A stretch of 64,000 nt of DNA from an uncultured Aquimarina sp. (GCA_947496705.1 CANMDW010000003.1:467622-531621); one strand, 5' to 3'. Numbered from the stretch's first letter, positions 52,725 through 62,284 are shown. Program-made: numbers and translations. The notes: a model not told the origin generated them from the letters alone.

Positions 52725-53165
52725 ATGAAAACAAAAAACAATCAGTCTTCCGAAAGAAAGGCAAAACCGTTCATAGGGATATTACTTTTTATTATTTCTA
52801 TTATACTTTTTATCACCACCACTCCATTTGGATTGGTTTATGGTATGGGGTACTCAATCTACAAAAGGTTTCTGAAAGGATTAGGCAATTTTTATCTGGA
52901 GATTGCCATATCAATTGATCAACTGGGAAATGTGATTATGCAACATATATTAAATGCTTTGTGGCTAAAAAAAGGAGGGTATAAATTTGGTAATAAAGAT
53001 GAAACAATATCTAGTGTTTTGGGTAAAAATGAACTACAAAATACACTTACAAAATTTGGCAAATTCGTTGTGTATATACTCGATAAAATTGATGAAGGGC
53101 ATGTTTTTAACTCCATAGATTATTATGTTGAGCAAAAAAATTCATACGGTGACATCCAATTATAA
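52725..53165 (+). CDS. Small membrane protein, unknown function
   Basis: 146 residues from the ATG at 52725; ten upstream codons to 52695 are possible but less likely. There is one strong hydrophobic segment (about 15-38) followed by an amphipathic region. The C-terminal half has GNKDETISSVLGKNELQNTL and FVVYILDKIDEGHVFNSIDYYVE. No family is recognised. A 59-bp element-A derivative lies 70 bp downstream. Confidence 0.55.
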   Translation: MKTKNNQSSERKAKPFIGILLFIISIILFITTTPFGLVYGMGYSIYKRFLKGLGNFYLEIAISIDQLGNVIMQHILNALWLKKGGYKFGNKDETISSVLGKNELQNTLTKFGKFVVYILDKIDEGHVFNSIDYYVEQKNSYGDIQL

Positions 53166-53235
53166 CTGGTTTTTTAAACAAAAATACCAGTTGTCATGCA
53201 CTGGTATTTGTTGTAACTTTTGTAGATTTTCTATT

Positions 53236-53294
53236 TAGTGTCTGGTCGGAAATAGACGGTTTTTATAATTTGAATTATTTCCGACCAGACACTA
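53236..53294. mobile_element. Miniature element A, 59-bp deletion derivative
   Basis: TAGTGTCTGGTCGGAAATA (53236-53254) and TATTTCCGACCAGACACTA (53276-53294) are perfect 19-bp arms around GACGGTTTTTATAATTTGAA, which matches the right-half interior of the copy at 30315 on the opposite strand. Its outer end contains the TAG stop of the minus-strand gene at 53292. Confidence 0.7.
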
Positions 53295-53765
53295 TTTACT
53301 TTTAGTATAAATAAACTTCAGTGTAGTTTTAGGGCCCAGGTCTGGATCATTATATACAGAAACAATCACAAGATCTTTATTTTGTATGGTGACCTGTGAT
53401 TTTCTAATCAACAATGCATTACTATTATTATAGGTAAAAATAAAAGTGTTATCGGTTTCATTTTTCCACTTCCCTTTGGTTTCTTCGGTATCCATTATAC
53501 ATTCTCCTCCGGTACCCAAATCATCGTAGTAGCTTTTCTCAATAAATTTACCACAAGGGAAAATTTCTAAAGTAGTCTGCTTGTCACAATCTGAAAGCGG
53601 AAATTCTTTAAGTGGTGTATGCTCTCCTTCATTGCTAAATTCTTGCTTCAGCTGCCAGGTACCGTCGATAATGATTTCGGGTGTATTAGCACCACTATTG
53701 TTACAAGAATAGATTCCTAAAGTGACCAATAGTGCCACACAAACCGGTAAAAGTTTCTTCATATG
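53292..53765 (-). CDS. Lipocalin-like lipoprotein
   Basis: 157 residues from the ATG at 53765. The signal ends in lipobox GIYS-Cys, then NNSGAN. The mature domain has the lipocalin-like opening DGTWQLKQEF and a series of beta strands (LEIFPCGKFIEKSYY, TKGKWKNETDNTFIFTYNN, LLIRKSQVTIQNKDLVIVSV). Lipocalin-like domains of this kind are common in flavobacterial lipoproteins with unknown ligands. It resembles the lipoprotein at 55612 in layout (WTLSQRF, FxxDGTLKSTF, GTWENL). Its TAG stop is within a terminal repeat of miniature element A. Confidence 0.75.
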   Translation of the reverse strand, partial: HMKKLLPVCVALLVTLGIYSCNNSGANTPEIIIDGTWQLKQEFSNEGEHTPLKEFPLSDCDKQTTLEIFPCGKFIEKSYYDDLGTGGECIMDTEETKGKWKNETDNTFIFTYNNSNALLIRKSQVTIQNKDLVIVSVYNDPDLGPKTTLKFIYTKSK

Positions 53766-54024
53766 TCGTATTTCCAATTACAGGGGCAAAAATCAGAAAA
53801 ATACTTTCGGTTAACAAATTTTTAACATTAAAAAGTGTATTCTAACGACAAATACTGTTTTTTATCGGTAAAAACAAAGAGCATCATGGTACGCTGTAAG
53901 GTATCTCATCGGTCCATACACGCTCTCTCACCCGGGAGAGGCAACTAGGAAAGGAGGCAGAGCTTGTCTGGATTGGCAGACAGACAGGATACGAGGAGTT
54001 CTATAGATTAGGTAAATTTGAAAC

Positions 54025-54420
54025 TTATTTCACCATTACCCCACGCTGATCCATCACAGGCAGGTCCTGAAAAGCATTTTCACTGATGGTATGTTTTCTG
54101 AACAAGTATTTCTTATCATATAGTTTATTGTCTGCAAAAAAAGTGACGGCAAATTCGTTATTCATACCCAACAACTCTTCCTGAATCATTTCGATCTTGG
54201 CAAAAGATTTGGGGGCTACGGTTCCGATACCGTGTCTGAGTAATGAGGTTTTTCGATCACCATCATATCCTTTGGTCACTACCAATACCATTTCTATGGC
54301 GGTATCCCGATCATTGATAATATATGAATTCCAGTCCTGAGCCAAAAATTCATCATTCCATTCTTTGACTACGGCAACATACACCTCCTTGACAATGGGT
54401 ATTTCGATATCCTCCTTCAT
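54025..54420 (-). CDS. Conserved-looking protein next to pheS, unknown function
   Basis: 131 residues, no signal peptide. An acidic start (MKEDIEIPIVKEVYVAVVKE) leads to a beta-rich middle (YIINDRDTAIEMVLVVTKGY, FAVTFFADNKLYDKKYLFRK). It starts 9 bp after pheS and is probably co-transcribed with it. I do not recognise the family. The spacer downstream (53766-54024) holds a GGCAGACAGACAGG dispersed-repeat fragment. Confidence 0.65.
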   Translation of the reverse strand: MKEDIEIPIVKEVYVAVVKEWNDEFLAQDWNSYIINDRDTAIEMVLVVTKGYDGDRKTSLLRHGIGTVAPKSFAKIEMIQEELLGMNNEFAVTFFADNKLYDKKYLFRKHTISENAFQDLPVMDQRGVMVK

Positions 54421-54429
54421 GATTAAAAA

Positions 54430-55452
54430 CTATAATGCAGAAGTAAACTGCTCTAAGAAACGCACATCATTTTCGCTCAACAAACGAATATCGGAAATCC
54501 CGTAGAGTAATAGCGCAATACGGTCGATCCCCATACCAAAGGCAAAGCCGCTATATATTGTGGGGTCGATATCACAATTCTTAAGTACGTTTGGATCTAC
54601 CATTCCACAGCCCATTATTTCTAACCACCCGGTACCTTTGGTCATCTTATAATCGGTTTCGGTCTCTAATCCCCAATATACATCTACCTCGGCACTGGGC
54701 TCGGTAAACGGAAAATAGGAAGGGCGCAGTCTGATCCTGGATTTGCCAAACATTTCTGTTGTAAAATACTGTAAGGTTTGCTTCAGATCGGCAAATGATA
54801 CATCTTTATCGATATACAATCCTTCTACCTGGTGGAAAAAACAGTGTGATCGTGCAGAAATGGCTTCGTTGCGATATACTCTTCCCGGAGAAATGGTGCG
54901 AATGGGCGGTTTGTTATTTTCCATATACCGCACTTGTACCGATGAGGTATGTGTACGCAATAAAATATCGGGATCGGTCTGGATAAAAAAGGTATCCTGC
55001 ATATCGCGAGCCGGGTGATATTCTGGCAAGTTTAGTGCGGTAAAATTATGCCAGTCATCTTCTATCTCTGGCCCTTCACTTACATTAAACCCAATGCGGG
55101 AGAAAATATCGATGATCTGATTTTTTACCAAAGAAATGGGGTGACGTGATCCCAATGCAATAGGTTCTGCAGGCCGCGTTAGGTCTTCATACACTTCTTT
55201 ATCATCTTCTTTGGATTCCAGTTCGTCTTTCAGAGACTTTACTTTTCCTTCGGCAGCTATCTTAAGCGCATTAATTGCCTGACCGAATTCTTTTTTCTGG
55301 TCGCTGGCTACATTTTTGAATTCGGCAAAAAAGGCATTGATCAATCCTTTTTTTCCTGAAAACTTAATCCTGAAGGCTTCAACATCTTCTTTGGTTTTGG
55401 CTTTGAAGGCATCCACTTCGGCTATATACTCTTTAATCTTGTCAATCATCAC
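54430..55452 (-). CDS. pheS: Phenylalanine--tRNA ligase alpha subunit
   Basis: 340 residues; Met1 or Met2 can start. An N-terminal coiled coil (about 1-90) that binds tRNA precedes the class II catalytic core. That core has [20 protein letters not shown], motif 2 ([20 protein letters not shown]) and motif 3 ([18 protein letters not shown]). With PheT it charges tRNA-Phe. pheT is not in the window, as often in Bacteroidota, where the genes are unlinked. All motifs are intact. Confidence 0.96.
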   Translation of the reverse strand: MMIDKIKEYIAEVDAFKAKTKEDVEAFRIKFSGKKGLINAFFAEFKNVASDQKKEFGQAINALKIAAEGKVKSLKDELESKEDDKEVYEDLTRPAEPIALGSRHPISLVKNQIIDIFSRIGFNVSEGPEIEDDWHNFTALNLPEYHPARDMQDTFFIQTDPDILLRTHTSSVQVRYMENNKPPIRTISPGRVYRNEAISARSHCFFHQVEGLYIDKDVSFADLKQTLQYFTTEMFGKSRIRLRPSYFPFTEPSAEVDVYWGLETETDYKMTKGTGWLEIMGCGMVDPNVLKNCDIDPTIYSGFAFGMGIDRIALLLYGISDIRLLSENDVRFLEQFTSAL

Positions 55453-55554
55453 TATTTTCTTGTATAGAAGAGCAAATTTACATAATTTAGGTTAATGGAA
55501 TAGTACATTAAAATATTGAATTCATGTTATTGATCACTATGCTTTCAGAAACAC

Positions 55555-55581
55555 AAAAAAAGTGCTCATTCAGAACACTTT
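55555..55581 (-). terminator. Terminator of the lipoprotein gene at 55612
   Basis: On the minus strand AAAGTGTTC-tgaat-GAGCACTTT is followed by further T (seven in total), about 30 bp after the stop. It is a clear intrinsic terminator. Confidence 0.75.
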
Positions 55582-55611
55582 ATAAACCGGTTATTTTATA
55601 AGGATCATCCT

Positions 55612-56034
55612 TTAGTTTTTGGTAAGCACATCCTTTAGTAGTATTTCCTCTCCCTGAAATTCAAAATTATCTTCTATAGAAAAAACAGTACCAGCTTCAT
55701 TTATTTCACAAACATATGGTTTATCATCACCCTCTATCATAGTATATTTATTATTCCCTAAATTTTCCCAGGTTCCTGAAGCTTCATGAGAAAACTCACA
55801 GGAATTATTCGTCGCAATTCTGTGAAAAGTAGATTTTAAAGTCCCATCTGCCACAAAAATGACCTCATTAGTCTTAAAGCATTCGGTTAATTGGGTTTCA
55901 ACTCCGTTCTGAAACCTTTGAGATAGTGTCCATTTTCCTATAATTGGATCCTGAGTTACTGCATCGTCATCTGAACTACAAGAAAGCGATATTATTGTTA
56001 TGCATATAGCACAAAACAGCGTAAAATTTTTCAT
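55612..56034 (-). CDS. Lipocalin-like lipoprotein
   Basis: 140 residues. The signal ends in lipobox ISLS-Cys, then SSDDDAV. The mature part starts IIGKWTLSQRFQNG and shows beta strands EVIFVADGTLKSTFHRI, GTWENLGNNKYTMI, and others, a lipocalin-like layout shared with the gene at 53292. Two conserved Cys (in TECFKTN and NSCEF) may pair. The ligand is unknown. It has its own terminator. These two genes, about 2 kb apart around pheS, look like paralogues. Confidence 0.72.
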   Translation of the reverse strand: MKNFTLFCAICITIISLSCSSDDDAVTQDPIIGKWTLSQRFQNGVETQLTECFKTNEVIFVADGTLKSTFHRIATNNSCEFSHEASGTWENLGNNKYTMIEGDDKPYVCEINEAGTVFSIEDNFEFQGEEILLKDVLTKN

Positions 56035-56164
56035 AAATTATCTATTGGTTTTTGTTGTGGTTGCTTAATCACAAAAATAGCTCTTCCTAGATAAAATAGC
56101 TCTTCCGGTTTGTTAATCTTAGTATAATATACTGAACTCATTTTGATACTTTTCATTCTATTGT

Positions 56165-56857
56165 TTAGTTTGCTGTAATATTCAATCGGTCTTTATACAC
56201 AAACAACATCAAAAAGAAAACTGATACCCCGCCAAAAAGGTGCCATAACCAATGAGTACCCATAAAGAAAAGGTCTGTGTCTACCAGCTTATCCAAACTT
56301 CTAAAACTTACTGCCACCATAAAACTTAGAACTGCAGCAATAATAAGTTCTTTGTGTTTTCCTTTGGTTTTAACCAAATACAAAAGTATAGGCAATACAA
56401 CGGTAACTGCCGTAATCACATAGCCTAATGAAATTCTGATTCCCGATGGGATGGGTAATAATCGTATGGTAAAGGAAACCGTAAAAATGACAATAATCGT
56501 CAAAAGCCTTTTCCACCATGTATTGAATAACTTAAAAATAAAATAGAACACAGCCGCGATGCATAATACCATGATTGGAACCCAATCCATAAATAACCAC
56601 AACTCATGGCTACGGGTGCCGTGAAATAGTGTTCCCCCAACAAAACCAATAGTAAGAACAGGCATACAAAAAGAAAGAAAAGTGTGTTGTCTAAAGTTCT
56701 TAAAAACCCGAACCGAAAAATAAATAATAATGAATAAAAAAATAAGATTGCTAAAGGTATTAAAGGGCTCTACCGGTAATCGATTCATCAAGGTCTCGCG
56801 ATAAATAGGCCCCGTATCATTAGGAATTTGCAATATCTCGGCAAATAGAAATAGCAT
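56165..56857 (-). CDS. CREST-superfamily (ceramidase-like) membrane protein
   Basis: 230 residues with about seven transmembrane helices. Motifs in order: VEPFNTFSNLIFL near residue 30, GGTLFHGTRSHELWLFMDWV near residue 75, and GTHWLWHLFGG near residue 203. The Ser/His/Asp/His pattern is that of alkaline-ceramidase and PAQR-type metal-dependent hydrolases of the CREST superfamily. Bacteroidota make sphingolipids, so a lipid-amide substrate is plausible. Genuine activity is not shown. It stands alone between small genes. Confidence 0.75.
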   Translation of the reverse strand: MLFLFAEILQIPNDTGPIYRETLMNRLPVEPFNTFSNLIFLFIIIYFSVRVFKNFRQHTFLSFCMPVLTIGFVGGTLFHGTRSHELWLFMDWVPIMVLCIAAVFYFIFKLFNTWWKRLLTIIVIFTVSFTIRLLPIPSGIRISLGYVITAVTVVLPILLYLVKTKGKHKELIIAAVLSFMVAVSFRSLDKLVDTDLFFMGTHWLWHLFGGVSVFFLMLFVYKDRLNITAN

Positions 56858-56912
56858 ATTTTCTTTTGAGACTAAGTTAGAAATTTAGTTAAATTCGTCT
56901 CACCTATAGTCA

Positions 56913-57272
56913 TTATTCTATGTATTGGCTTACCAAAAAGTAGCTTACAATCGCTTCTTTCATCAAAATCGATTGCTCTCCGGCTTTCAGGTTGGGTAAT
57001 TGCTCTTTGACTTTATAGTGCGGCCAGCCGTCATCGTCATAATAATCAAACTCATAATACCCATAAGGTTCCAGAAGACGGCATATGGCGATATGCATCA
57101 GATCCAGTTTTTCATCTTTTTTAAACCTGCGGTGCAATTGCCCCAGTTCCTGTACCCCGATAAGATAGATGATCCCGTCAAGATCCAGGTCTTCTCCTTC
57201 TGCAAACTGATTGGAAAGTTTTTGTACCAGGATTTCCCAGCGTTCTTTTAATTTTTCATCTCTGGCCATCAT
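56913..57272 (-). CDS. Small cytoplasmic protein, unknown function
   Basis: 119 residues, no membrane segment. It is helical at the start (LKERWEILVQKLSNQFAEGE), with a conserved-looking middle (LDGIIYLIGVQELGQLHRRF) and an acidic aromatic stretch (YGYYEFDYYDDDGWPHYKV). A TACTTTTG box (57290-57297, complement) upstream fits the Bacteroidota minus-7 consensus. No family is recognised. Confidence 0.65.
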   Translation of the reverse strand: MMARDEKLKERWEILVQKLSNQFAEGEDLDLDGIIYLIGVQELGQLHRRFKKDEKLDLMHIAICRLLEPYGYYEFDYYDDDGWPHYKVKEQLPNLKAGEQSILMKEAIVSYFLVSQYIE

Positions 57273-57637
57273 AAATTCGTTAAGCGCTACAAAAGTAACG
57301 CTTAACCAAAAAAAACTGATATAAATAATGGGGAAATCTTACAACTCTCATAAAATGCCGATCCCGGCATATTGATTTCTGTAGTTTGTGAAGGAGCGAG
57401 CTTCTATTGCTGCTGTGTAATTTACGATCAGACACACGTTTTAAGGAATAAAATCACCATAATTTTTAGGACAGGCTTTACTTTATACCATAAACCATAT
57501 CGTGACCAAAACTATGTTGGTAATTAGATTAGCATTAATGCCGTTTTAATATTTGCCTGAGAATTCATAATCCGTTATTTTTGGGTTAATAACCGGTCAT
57601 ATTAATTTCATCCCATCTGAAATAGAAAAAAAATTCT
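57273..57637. other. Spacer with one inverted repeat, no gene
   Basis: Holds GTTAAGCG (57279-57286) / CGCTTAAC (57299-57306) over the presumed promoter of the minus-strand gene. ATGCCGatcCCGGCAT (57355-57371) is a small hairpin. No gene or element was recognised in the rest before the FecI-type sigma start. Confidence 0.4.
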
Positions 57638-58156
57638 TTGTATATGCAGCAATCCTCAAAATCTGTTTGTGAACAACCCGTCTTTACCAAATTATTTGAG
57701 ACACACGCAGAAGCTGTACGAAATTTCATTTATTACAAATGCGGAGATCTGGAACAGGCAGAAGATGTCATGCAGGAAGCTTTTATAAAACTTTGGCATC
57801 ATTGCAAAAAAGTGCTTTTTGAAAAAGCAAAAGGTTTTTTGTGCACTGTAGCCAATAATTTATTTCTGAATCAGGTAGCTCATAAAAAAGTACGGCTAGA
57901 GTATGCAAAAATACCGCACAGCAATAAAAATGTAGAATCTCCCGATTTTGTTATGGAAGAAAAAGAGTTTCTGGAGATCCTTCAGAAGGCAATTGCTGAT
58001 CTTCCTACAAGCCAGCGCGAAGTGTTTCTACTAAATCGAATAGATAAAAAAACATATAGTGAAATAGCCGAAATGCTGGATATTTCTGTAAAAGCTGTAG
58101 AAAAACGAATGCACAATGCATTAAAGCAATTACGAAAACTAGTAAAAAACATATAA
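57638..58156 (+). CDS. FecI-type ECF sigma factor
   Basis: 172 residues; the Met at codon 3 is also possible. Region 2 is FETHAEAVRNFIYYKCGDLE then QAEDVMQEAFIKLWHHCKKV. Region 4 is DLPTSQREVFLLNRIDKKTY then SEIAEMLDISVKAVEKRMHN. It heads a sigma / FecR / TonB-dependent receptor set, the standard cell-surface signalling arrangement in Bacteroidota, and probably drives transcription of that set after the receptor binds its ligand. Confidence 0.93.
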   Translation: MYMQQSSKSVCEQPVFTKLFETHAEAVRNFIYYKCGDLEQAEDVMQEAFIKLWHHCKKVLFEKAKGFLCTVANNLFLNQVAHKKVRLEYAKIPHSNKNVESPDFVMEEKEFLEILQKAIADLPTSQREVFLLNRIDKKTYSEIAEMLDISVKAVEKRMHNALKQLRKLVKNI

Positions 58157-58213
58157 ATCTAAGTAGGGTAAAATGAATTTTAGCTGTTATTCTTTTGATG
58201 TGAGGTAGAAATT

Positions 58214-59116
58214 ATGCTTGACGAAAATGAACATACATATTTAGCAAAGTGGTTGAATAATGACCTCAACCCTGAAGAGCTGGAGGAGCTTAAAACCCTT
58301 CCAGAGTATGGTGACTATAAAAAGATCGTAGATGGAATGGGGTATTTTAAAGCTCCGTCGTTTGACCTTCAGGAATCATTGCAAACCACCATTGGCAGTC
58401 TTGATCAACCCAAAAAAGGGAAAGTGATAAAGTTAAGGCCTGTTTTGTATGCAATTTCGGCTGTAGCCTCGGTTATTTTGATCATCGCCTTATTTTTTAA
58501 CAAAGTAACCTATATTGCAAATCCGGCGCAGCAATTGGCTATTGTATTACCCGATGGAAGCTCGGTTGATCTTAATGCTTCTTCTACCCTGACACATCAG
58601 CGGTTTTTCTGGTCTCAAAATCGTAAAATAAGTTTAGATGGAGAAGCTTTTTTTAAGGTGACTTCGGGCACCAATTTTATGGTTGCTACCCAATTGGGAA
58701 AAATTGAAGTGATGGGCACCCGATTTAATATAAAAGGCAGATCTAACGAGTTTCAGATAAGCTGTTATGAAGGAAAAGTGCGGGTATCTATAAAAGACAA
58801 TCAACAAAAAATATTACAAAAAGGAGAGAGGGTCTCTTTAAAAGATAAAAAACTCATCGAAGAGCATATCACAAATGCCGAACCGTTGTGGAAAAAAGGA
58901 GAAAGCATTTTTAATAGTGTTTCTTTGAGAGAAGTACTGGACGAACTAGAAAGACAATATGATATTACCTTTAGACGTGATAGAATTGATCAAAACCAAT
59001 TGTTTACAGGTGGATTTAATTATAATGATCTCCATATTGCTTTAGAATCGGTATTGGTTCCTATGGGCATTGAATATATTATAAATGGAACCACTATTTC
59101 TCTTTCTACTCTGTAA
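58214..59116 (+). CDS. FecR-family anti-sigma factor
   Basis: 300 residues. An N-terminal cytoplasmic anti-sigma region (about 1-75) precedes one transmembrane helix (about 78-97, PVLYAISAVASVILIIALFF). The periplasmic FecR domain follows, with the LPDGSSVDLNASSTLTHQ motif and GEAFFKVTSGTNFMVATQLG. A C-terminal STN-interacting DUF4974-type region comes last (FNSVSLREVLDELERQYDIT). It relays the receptor signal to the sigma factor. It lies 57 bp after the sigma gene; a miniature element follows before the receptor. Confidence 0.93.
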   Translation: MLDENEHTYLAKWLNNDLNPEELEELKTLPEYGDYKKIVDGMGYFKAPSFDLQESLQTTIGSLDQPKKGKVIKLRPVLYAISAVASVILIIALFFNKVTYIANPAQQLAIVLPDGSSVDLNASSTLTHQRFFWSQNRKISLDGEAFFKVTSGTNFMVATQLGKIEVMGTRFNIKGRSNEFQISCYEGKVRVSIKDNQQKILQKGERVSLKDKKLIEEHITNAEPLWKKGESIFNSVSLREVLDELERQYDITFRRDRIDQNQLFTGGFNYNDLHIALESVLVPMGIEYIINGTTISLSTL

Positions 59117-59161
59117 ATTTTTAAAAAAACATTACCAAAACACAATTATCTTAATTATCTT

Positions 59162-59346
59162 AGAGCATGTTTAAAAAGGATATGAACTGCACAACAATAG
59201 TTTGAGGTTCTGAGGAGACTTTACATCATGAACATATCGGGATATTTGAATTATTTAAAGTGATGTCATGGCCTGTCTAACTGATGTCAGCCAGGTAAAT
59301 TCTCAAAATAATAATGTTCAGGAAGTAGGGTTTTTAAACATGCTCT
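59162..59346. mobile_element. Miniature inverted-repeat element C
   Basis: 185 bp bounded by perfect 16-bp arms AGAGCATGTTTAAAAA (59162-59177) and TTTTTAAACATGCTCT (59331-59346), with CTTA-like sequence at both edges as a possible target duplication. It has no coding capacity. It sits between fecR and the receptor gene and could change their co-transcription. Confidence 0.65.
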
Positions 59347-59377
59347 TACAGTTTTAGATCTTTCTATAACCAAAGAT

Positions 59378-61993
59378 ATGTCAATGAAAAAAAACCTCTT
59401 ATTACTATTGTTTTTTACTTTTTCATTGCAGGCCCAAATCACCAAAAATTATAAAGAAACACCATTACAACAAGTGCTTAATGAGCTCTCAGAATCGTAT
59501 GATCTTATTTTCTCTTTCAGTAATGAGACGGTAAAAAATAAGATGATAACCTTTACCATCAATAATACCCCACTGGATGAAGTTTTACTTACTTTAAAAA
59601 AATTAACCCATCTCAATTTTAAAAAAATATCAGACCGGCAAGTGATAGTGAGCCGTCCTAATACCAAAGTCGAAGTCTGTGGATACATTTTTGATGAGAC
59701 TACCAATGCTCCCTTGTCTTTTGCTTCGGTATTGATTGAAAGTTCTAAAACAGGAACTGTTGTCAATGATGCCGGTTTTTTTCAATTAGGTGAGCTAGAT
59801 GAGAGTGAATCGATTCTCATACAATTTGTGGGATACAAAGACAAAACAATACCCGTTACCTCTTTTAAAACCTCCTCCCTGCCCGTCCGGCAGTCGGGTT
59901 GCCCCAGAATTTCTCTTTTTGTAGAAAGCACTGCACTAGAAGAAGTACTGATCGTTGAATACCTTACTACCGGAATCGATAAAAATATTGACGGGTCACT
60001 AAAAATCACAAACGAAGTTCTCGGTATTCTTCCCGGCCAAATAGAATCAGACATTTTTCAGGGCATACAACTCATCCCCGGTATTAATAGCCCCGATGAA
60101 ACAGCCACCGGTATACAGATTAGAGGAGGCTCACCAGATCAAAATCTAATTCTCTGGGATGACATAAAAATGTATAATACTGGCCACTTTTTCGGAATGC
60201 TTTCTGCTTTTAATCCCAATATAGTTTCTGAAGCCCGCATTTTTAAAGGAGGTGCAGACCCAAAATACGGTGACCGCGTATCGGGTGTGATTGACATTGC
60301 AAGTGACCAAAAAGTGCCCGAAAAATTTAATGGTGGTATGGGTGCTAATGGTACTCATGGCGATGTTTTTTTGAAAGCTCCTTTCGGGAAAAAGGTAGGG
60401 TTAGTATTTTCAGGAAGACGATCTTACACCGATTTTTTTGAAACCCCGACCTATGATGCTTTTTCAGAAAAAGTATTTCAAAACACAAAGATTGTTGCCA
60501 ACCCTGTTCCTGATGGAGATACAGAAGATGGAGAGGTGATCGAAGAAGATGTTAAAGAAAATAATTTTTTTTTCTACGATACCACTATAAAACTCATTGC
60601 AGACATTTCTGAAAATGATAAAATTTTAATTAGCGGGATTTATACAAATAATGATCTGGATTTTGAAATTAATAGTGGAAGAAATCTGTTAAGAGACAAA
60701 TTAAATATTCAAAATAAAGGTGCCTGTTTTTCCTGGACAGGAAACAAAGGAACACGTTTTCACCATAGTTTAAAAGCATATTATTCTAATTATGATTCTG
60801 ATTACCAGTATACTGAAAGAAACCAAATGCTTGAAGGGGAGCAATCTGTAAGAAAAAATACTGTAGAAGATATTGGTACAGATCTCAATATCTCGTATGA
60901 CATCAATACAAAAAATTCACTGATGCTAGGGTATCAGTTTTCGATAAATAAAGTCTTTTATACTATTACCAGACAAGGTCGATTCGAAAATCCAATAAAT
61001 GAATCTGACAGGGTAGAAAATGAGGCCAATTCTATATATGCAAATTATAAATTTTTACCAGAAAACAACGGTTTTTTAAATCTAGGGCTTCGGGCTTCTC
61101 ACTATACTGTTGTAGACAAATTTTATGTCGAGCCCAGAATCAATATAGAGTATCCTTTTGTAAAATTTTTAAGGATAAAAGCCACCGCAGAACTTAGATA
61201 CCAACCTATCAGTCAATTAGTAGAGTTTGAAGATACCCAGTTGCGTCTTGAAAATAATTTATGGATTCATTCTAACAATGAGGATGTCCCTGTTATAGAA
61301 AGCACTCAATTTTCTGGAGGTTTTTTATTCACTAAAAAAGGATGGAATTTTGAAATTGACGGCTATTATAAAAATATAGATGGGCTCACTTCTCTTACAA
61401 ATGGATTTAATAGCGCTATAGATAGCGAGCTTTCTGTTGGTGAAAGTGCAATTTTTGGAGTTGATGTATTCTTAAAAAAGAAATTCAAAAACTTTAGAAC
61501 CTGGTTGGGATATACATTTAATGATATTGAATATACATTTGCCGAAATACAAAACACTCCCTTTCCTGGAAACAATGATATCACTCATAATTTTAGATTC
61601 TCCAACACGTATAAAATAAAGAACTGGGAATTTTCATTAGGTTGGTTGTGGCAAACTGGCAAACCATTTACCGTTATTGATAATAGTAGTATTATAGAGC
61701 TTCCTCCAGAGGACTCAGATAATTTTGTTATAAATTATGAAAACCCAAATAACTCGAGATTAGAAAATTACCACCGATTAGATGTATCTGCAATATATCG
61801 GTTCAACTTTAATAAAAACAGAGGTTGGAATGGCTTATTGGGGGTTTCACTACAAAATGTATATAACCGGCAAGTTCCGATAGCTTTAAGTTACCGGATA
61901 GAAGACAGACAATTAGAGGATCTGGAGCTAAATGTTTTGCGCCAGCAATCTTTAAGGATTACACCAAATGTAGTCTTTAGGATGTATTTCTAG
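59378..61993 (+). CDS. TonB-dependent receptor with STN signalling domain (FecA-like)
   Basis: 871 residues. A signal peptide (1 to about 20, ending LQAQ) precedes the STN domain (about 22-90), which contacts FecR. A CarboxypepD-regulatory-like domain (about 98-190) starts VCGYIFDETTNAPLSFASVL. The plug domain follows (GIQIRGGSPDQNLILWDDIK) and then the 22-strand beta-barrel, ending SLRITPNVVFRMYF. It imports a ligand such as a siderophore or oligomer and signals through FecR/FecI. There is no SusD partner, so it is not a SusC. A dispersed repeat is inserted in frame near residues 167-178, adding SSLPVRQSGCPR. Confidence 0.93.
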   Translation: MSMKKNLLLLLFFTFSLQAQITKNYKETPLQQVLNELSESYDLIFSFSNETVKNKMITFTINNTPLDEVLLTLKKLTHLNFKKISDRQVIVSRPNTKVEVCGYIFDETTNAPLSFASVLIESSKTGTVVNDAGFFQLGELDESESILIQFVGYKDKTIPVTSFKTSSLPVRQSGCPRISLFVESTALEEVLIVEYLTTGIDKNIDGSLKITNEVLGILPGQIESDIFQGIQLIPGINSPDETATGIQIRGGSPDQNLILWDDIKMYNTGHFFGMLSAFNPNIVSEARIFKGGADPKYGDRVSGVIDIASDQKVPEKFNGGMGANGTHGDVFLKAPFGKKVGLVFSGRRSYTDFFETPTYDAFSEKVFQNTKIVANPVPDGDTEDGEVIEEDVKENNFFFYDTTIKLIADISENDKILISGIYTNNDLDFEINSGRNLLRDKLNIQNKGACFSWTGNKGTRFHHSLKAYYSNYDSDYQYTERNQMLEGEQSVRKNTVEDIGTDLNISYDINTKNSLMLGYQFSINKVFYTITRQGRFENPINESDRVENEANSIYANYKFLPENNGFLNLGLRASHYTVVDKFYVEPRINIEYPFVKFLRIKATAELRYQPISQLVEFEDTQLRLENNLWIHSNNEDVPVIESTQFSGGFLFTKKGWNFEIDGYYKNIDGLTSLTNGFNSAIDSELSVGESAIFGVDVFLKKKFKNFRTWLGYTFNDIEYTFAEIQNTPFPGNNDITHNFRFSNTYKIKNWEFSLGWLWQTGKPFTVIDNSSIIELPPEDSDNFVINYENPNNSRLENYHRLDVSAIYRFNFNKNRGWNGLLGVSLQNVYNRQVPIALSYRIEDRQLEDLELNVLRQQSLRITPNVVFRMYF
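59871..59905 (+). repeat. Dispersed-repeat fragment inside the receptor coding sequence
   Basis: CCCTGCCCGTCCGGCAGTCGGG matches the intergenic CCTGCCTGTC/GCAG-type hairpin family (10261, 29440, 53968). It encodes SSLPVRQSGCPR in a loop of the CarboxypepD-like domain, just before the ISLFVESTALEEVLI strand, and keeps the frame open. Confidence 0.55.
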
Positions 61994-62011
61994 TATATCA
62001 ATCAACTAAAC

Positions 62012-62284
62012 CTATTTGTTAAAAACGTTCATTAATACATCCCTGTGCAAAAACCTCATAAGGGTTATTTCATCTTCTGAAGTCATGATACCCACCAAAA
62101 AATAAAACCCAATCCCCATCTTAAAAGCCTTGTCATGACCATGTATTCTTCTAAATTGTGAGATATCATACATGTTTTTGGCCATTTTTATCGCTTCTAA
62201 GACATTTTTAACCTTTTCGCGTAGTGAAACGTCTTGAACCACTTTAAAGTCATTAGCAAAGCCTGAAGTGATTTTTACTTCCAT
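62012..62284 (-). CDS. RelE/ParE-superfamily toxin
   Basis: 90 residues. The fold is suggested by the N-terminal strand-helix MEVKITSGFANDFKVVQDVS, a long helix (KVNVLEAIKMAKNMYDISQF-like) and a C-terminal basic sheet (FRRIHGHDKAFKMGIGFYF, then RFLHRDVLMNVF). In this superfamily basic or His residues in the last strands act in mRNA cleavage or gyrase inhibition; the target is not predictable here. It starts 4 bp after the antitoxin gene, as expected for a type II module. Confidence 0.8.
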   Translation of the reverse strand: MEVKITSGFANDFKVVQDVSLREKVKNVLEAIKMAKNMYDISQFRRIHGHDKAFKMGIGFYFLVGIMTSEDEITLMRFLHRDVLMNVFNK

